Source: Succinimonas sp045124755 | Lineage (GTDB): Bacteria > Pseudomonadota > Gammaproteobacteria > Enterobacterales > Succinivibrionaceae | Strand: one strand, 5' to 3' | NCBI RefSeq assembly: GCF_045124755.1 | Contig: NZ_JBGVMK010000120.1 | DNA length: 64,000 nt | Shown: piece after piece, positions 63,925 through 64,000 of the stretch | Position numbering within the stretch: the first letter of the stretch is position 1 | How the letters are laid out: each line of letters opens with the position of its first letter | The notes under the pieces: generated by a model | The model's input: only the letters and a program-made list of their open reading frames with translations | The model's database searches: none | Told to the model about the DNA's origin: nothing | Translations under genes and position numbers: made by a program

Positions 63925-64000
63925 AAGGGGGCCGCCCCCTTCCAATGAGGAGGTTCGGGAAACTTAACTATTCAACCCTACAATACCGCGTGTAGGGTTG
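63925..64000. repeat. two inverted repeats at the window edge, possible insertion-sequence end
   Basis: AAGGGGG-CCG-CCCCCTT at 63925-63941 and CAACCCTACA...TGTAGGGTTG at 63973-64000 (10-bp arms, 8-base loop) are perfect inverted repeats. The dense structure at the very end suggests the terminus of a mobile element that continues outside the window, but no transposase is visible. Confidence 0.4.

Overview
The window looks like chromosomal DNA of a moderately GC-rich Gram-negative bacterium. It holds lipoprotein signal peptides, NadK, RecN, SbcCD, a methyl-accepting chemotaxis protein, an AMMECR1/Memo pair and a MOBH/TraD conjugation pair. The mix (Sel1 proteins, DUF4143 ATPases, LRAT-domain proteins, DUF6273 proteins) suggests a host-associated anaerobic gammaproteobacterium, for example a Succinivibrionaceae-like lineage. 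That placement is inference, because no rRNA or tRNA gene was found. 

Layout. 0-5 kb: small genes, a Sel1-repeat lipoprotein, a GNAT acetyltransferase and an M48-like lipoprotein whose catalytic glutamate is missing. 5.2-12.6 kb: a compact seven-gene minus-strand operon (HAD protein, NodU/TobZ-type carbamoyltransferase, nucleotidyltransferase, small helical protein, GSC-motif hydrolase-like protein, sugar-phosphate isomerase-like SIS protein, histidine phosphatase) that probably modifies a surface sugar. 13-25 kb: nadK, a chemotaxis receptor, a pyridoxamine kinase, a secreted DUF6273 protein, three tandem LRAT-domain paralogues, a Bcp peroxiredoxin and recN. 25-28.7 kb: a DUF4143 ATPase set between recN and a second copy of the recN 3' end, flanked on both sides by 33-bp-period repeats, then two small membrane-protein paralogues, each preceded by a recN tail fragment. 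28.8-36.4 kb: an unusually long sbcC with sbcD, and a small orphan gene. 36.8-38.4 kb: amrA and amrB without a radical SAM partner. 38.9-42.2 kb: a second DUF4143 ATPase, bracketed by imperfect direct repeats of about 340 bp and preceded by a 76-bp tandem array carrying a GCGGCATGCCGC-type palindrome. 42.2-49.2 kb: aldo/keto reductase, a Pth2-domain fusion, two zinc-ribbon paralogues and a large kinase-DUF6273 protein. 49.5-55.2 kb: an AT-rich island of small orphan proteins, with one family in tandem and several broken members, resembling an immunity-gene array. 55.2-64 kb: a cysteine-rich Sel1 protein, TraD- and TraI-like conjugation genes with no other transfer genes visible, a AAA-ATPase that lacks its nuclease end, and inverted repeats at the window edge.

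The strongest candidates for something undescribed are: the two DUF4143 modules, which have unrelated sequences but the same architecture (repeat arrays plus duplicated tails of neighbouring genes); the AT-rich array, where two genes share an 18-bp promoter element with an orphan gene 15 kb away; and the carbamoyltransferase operon.
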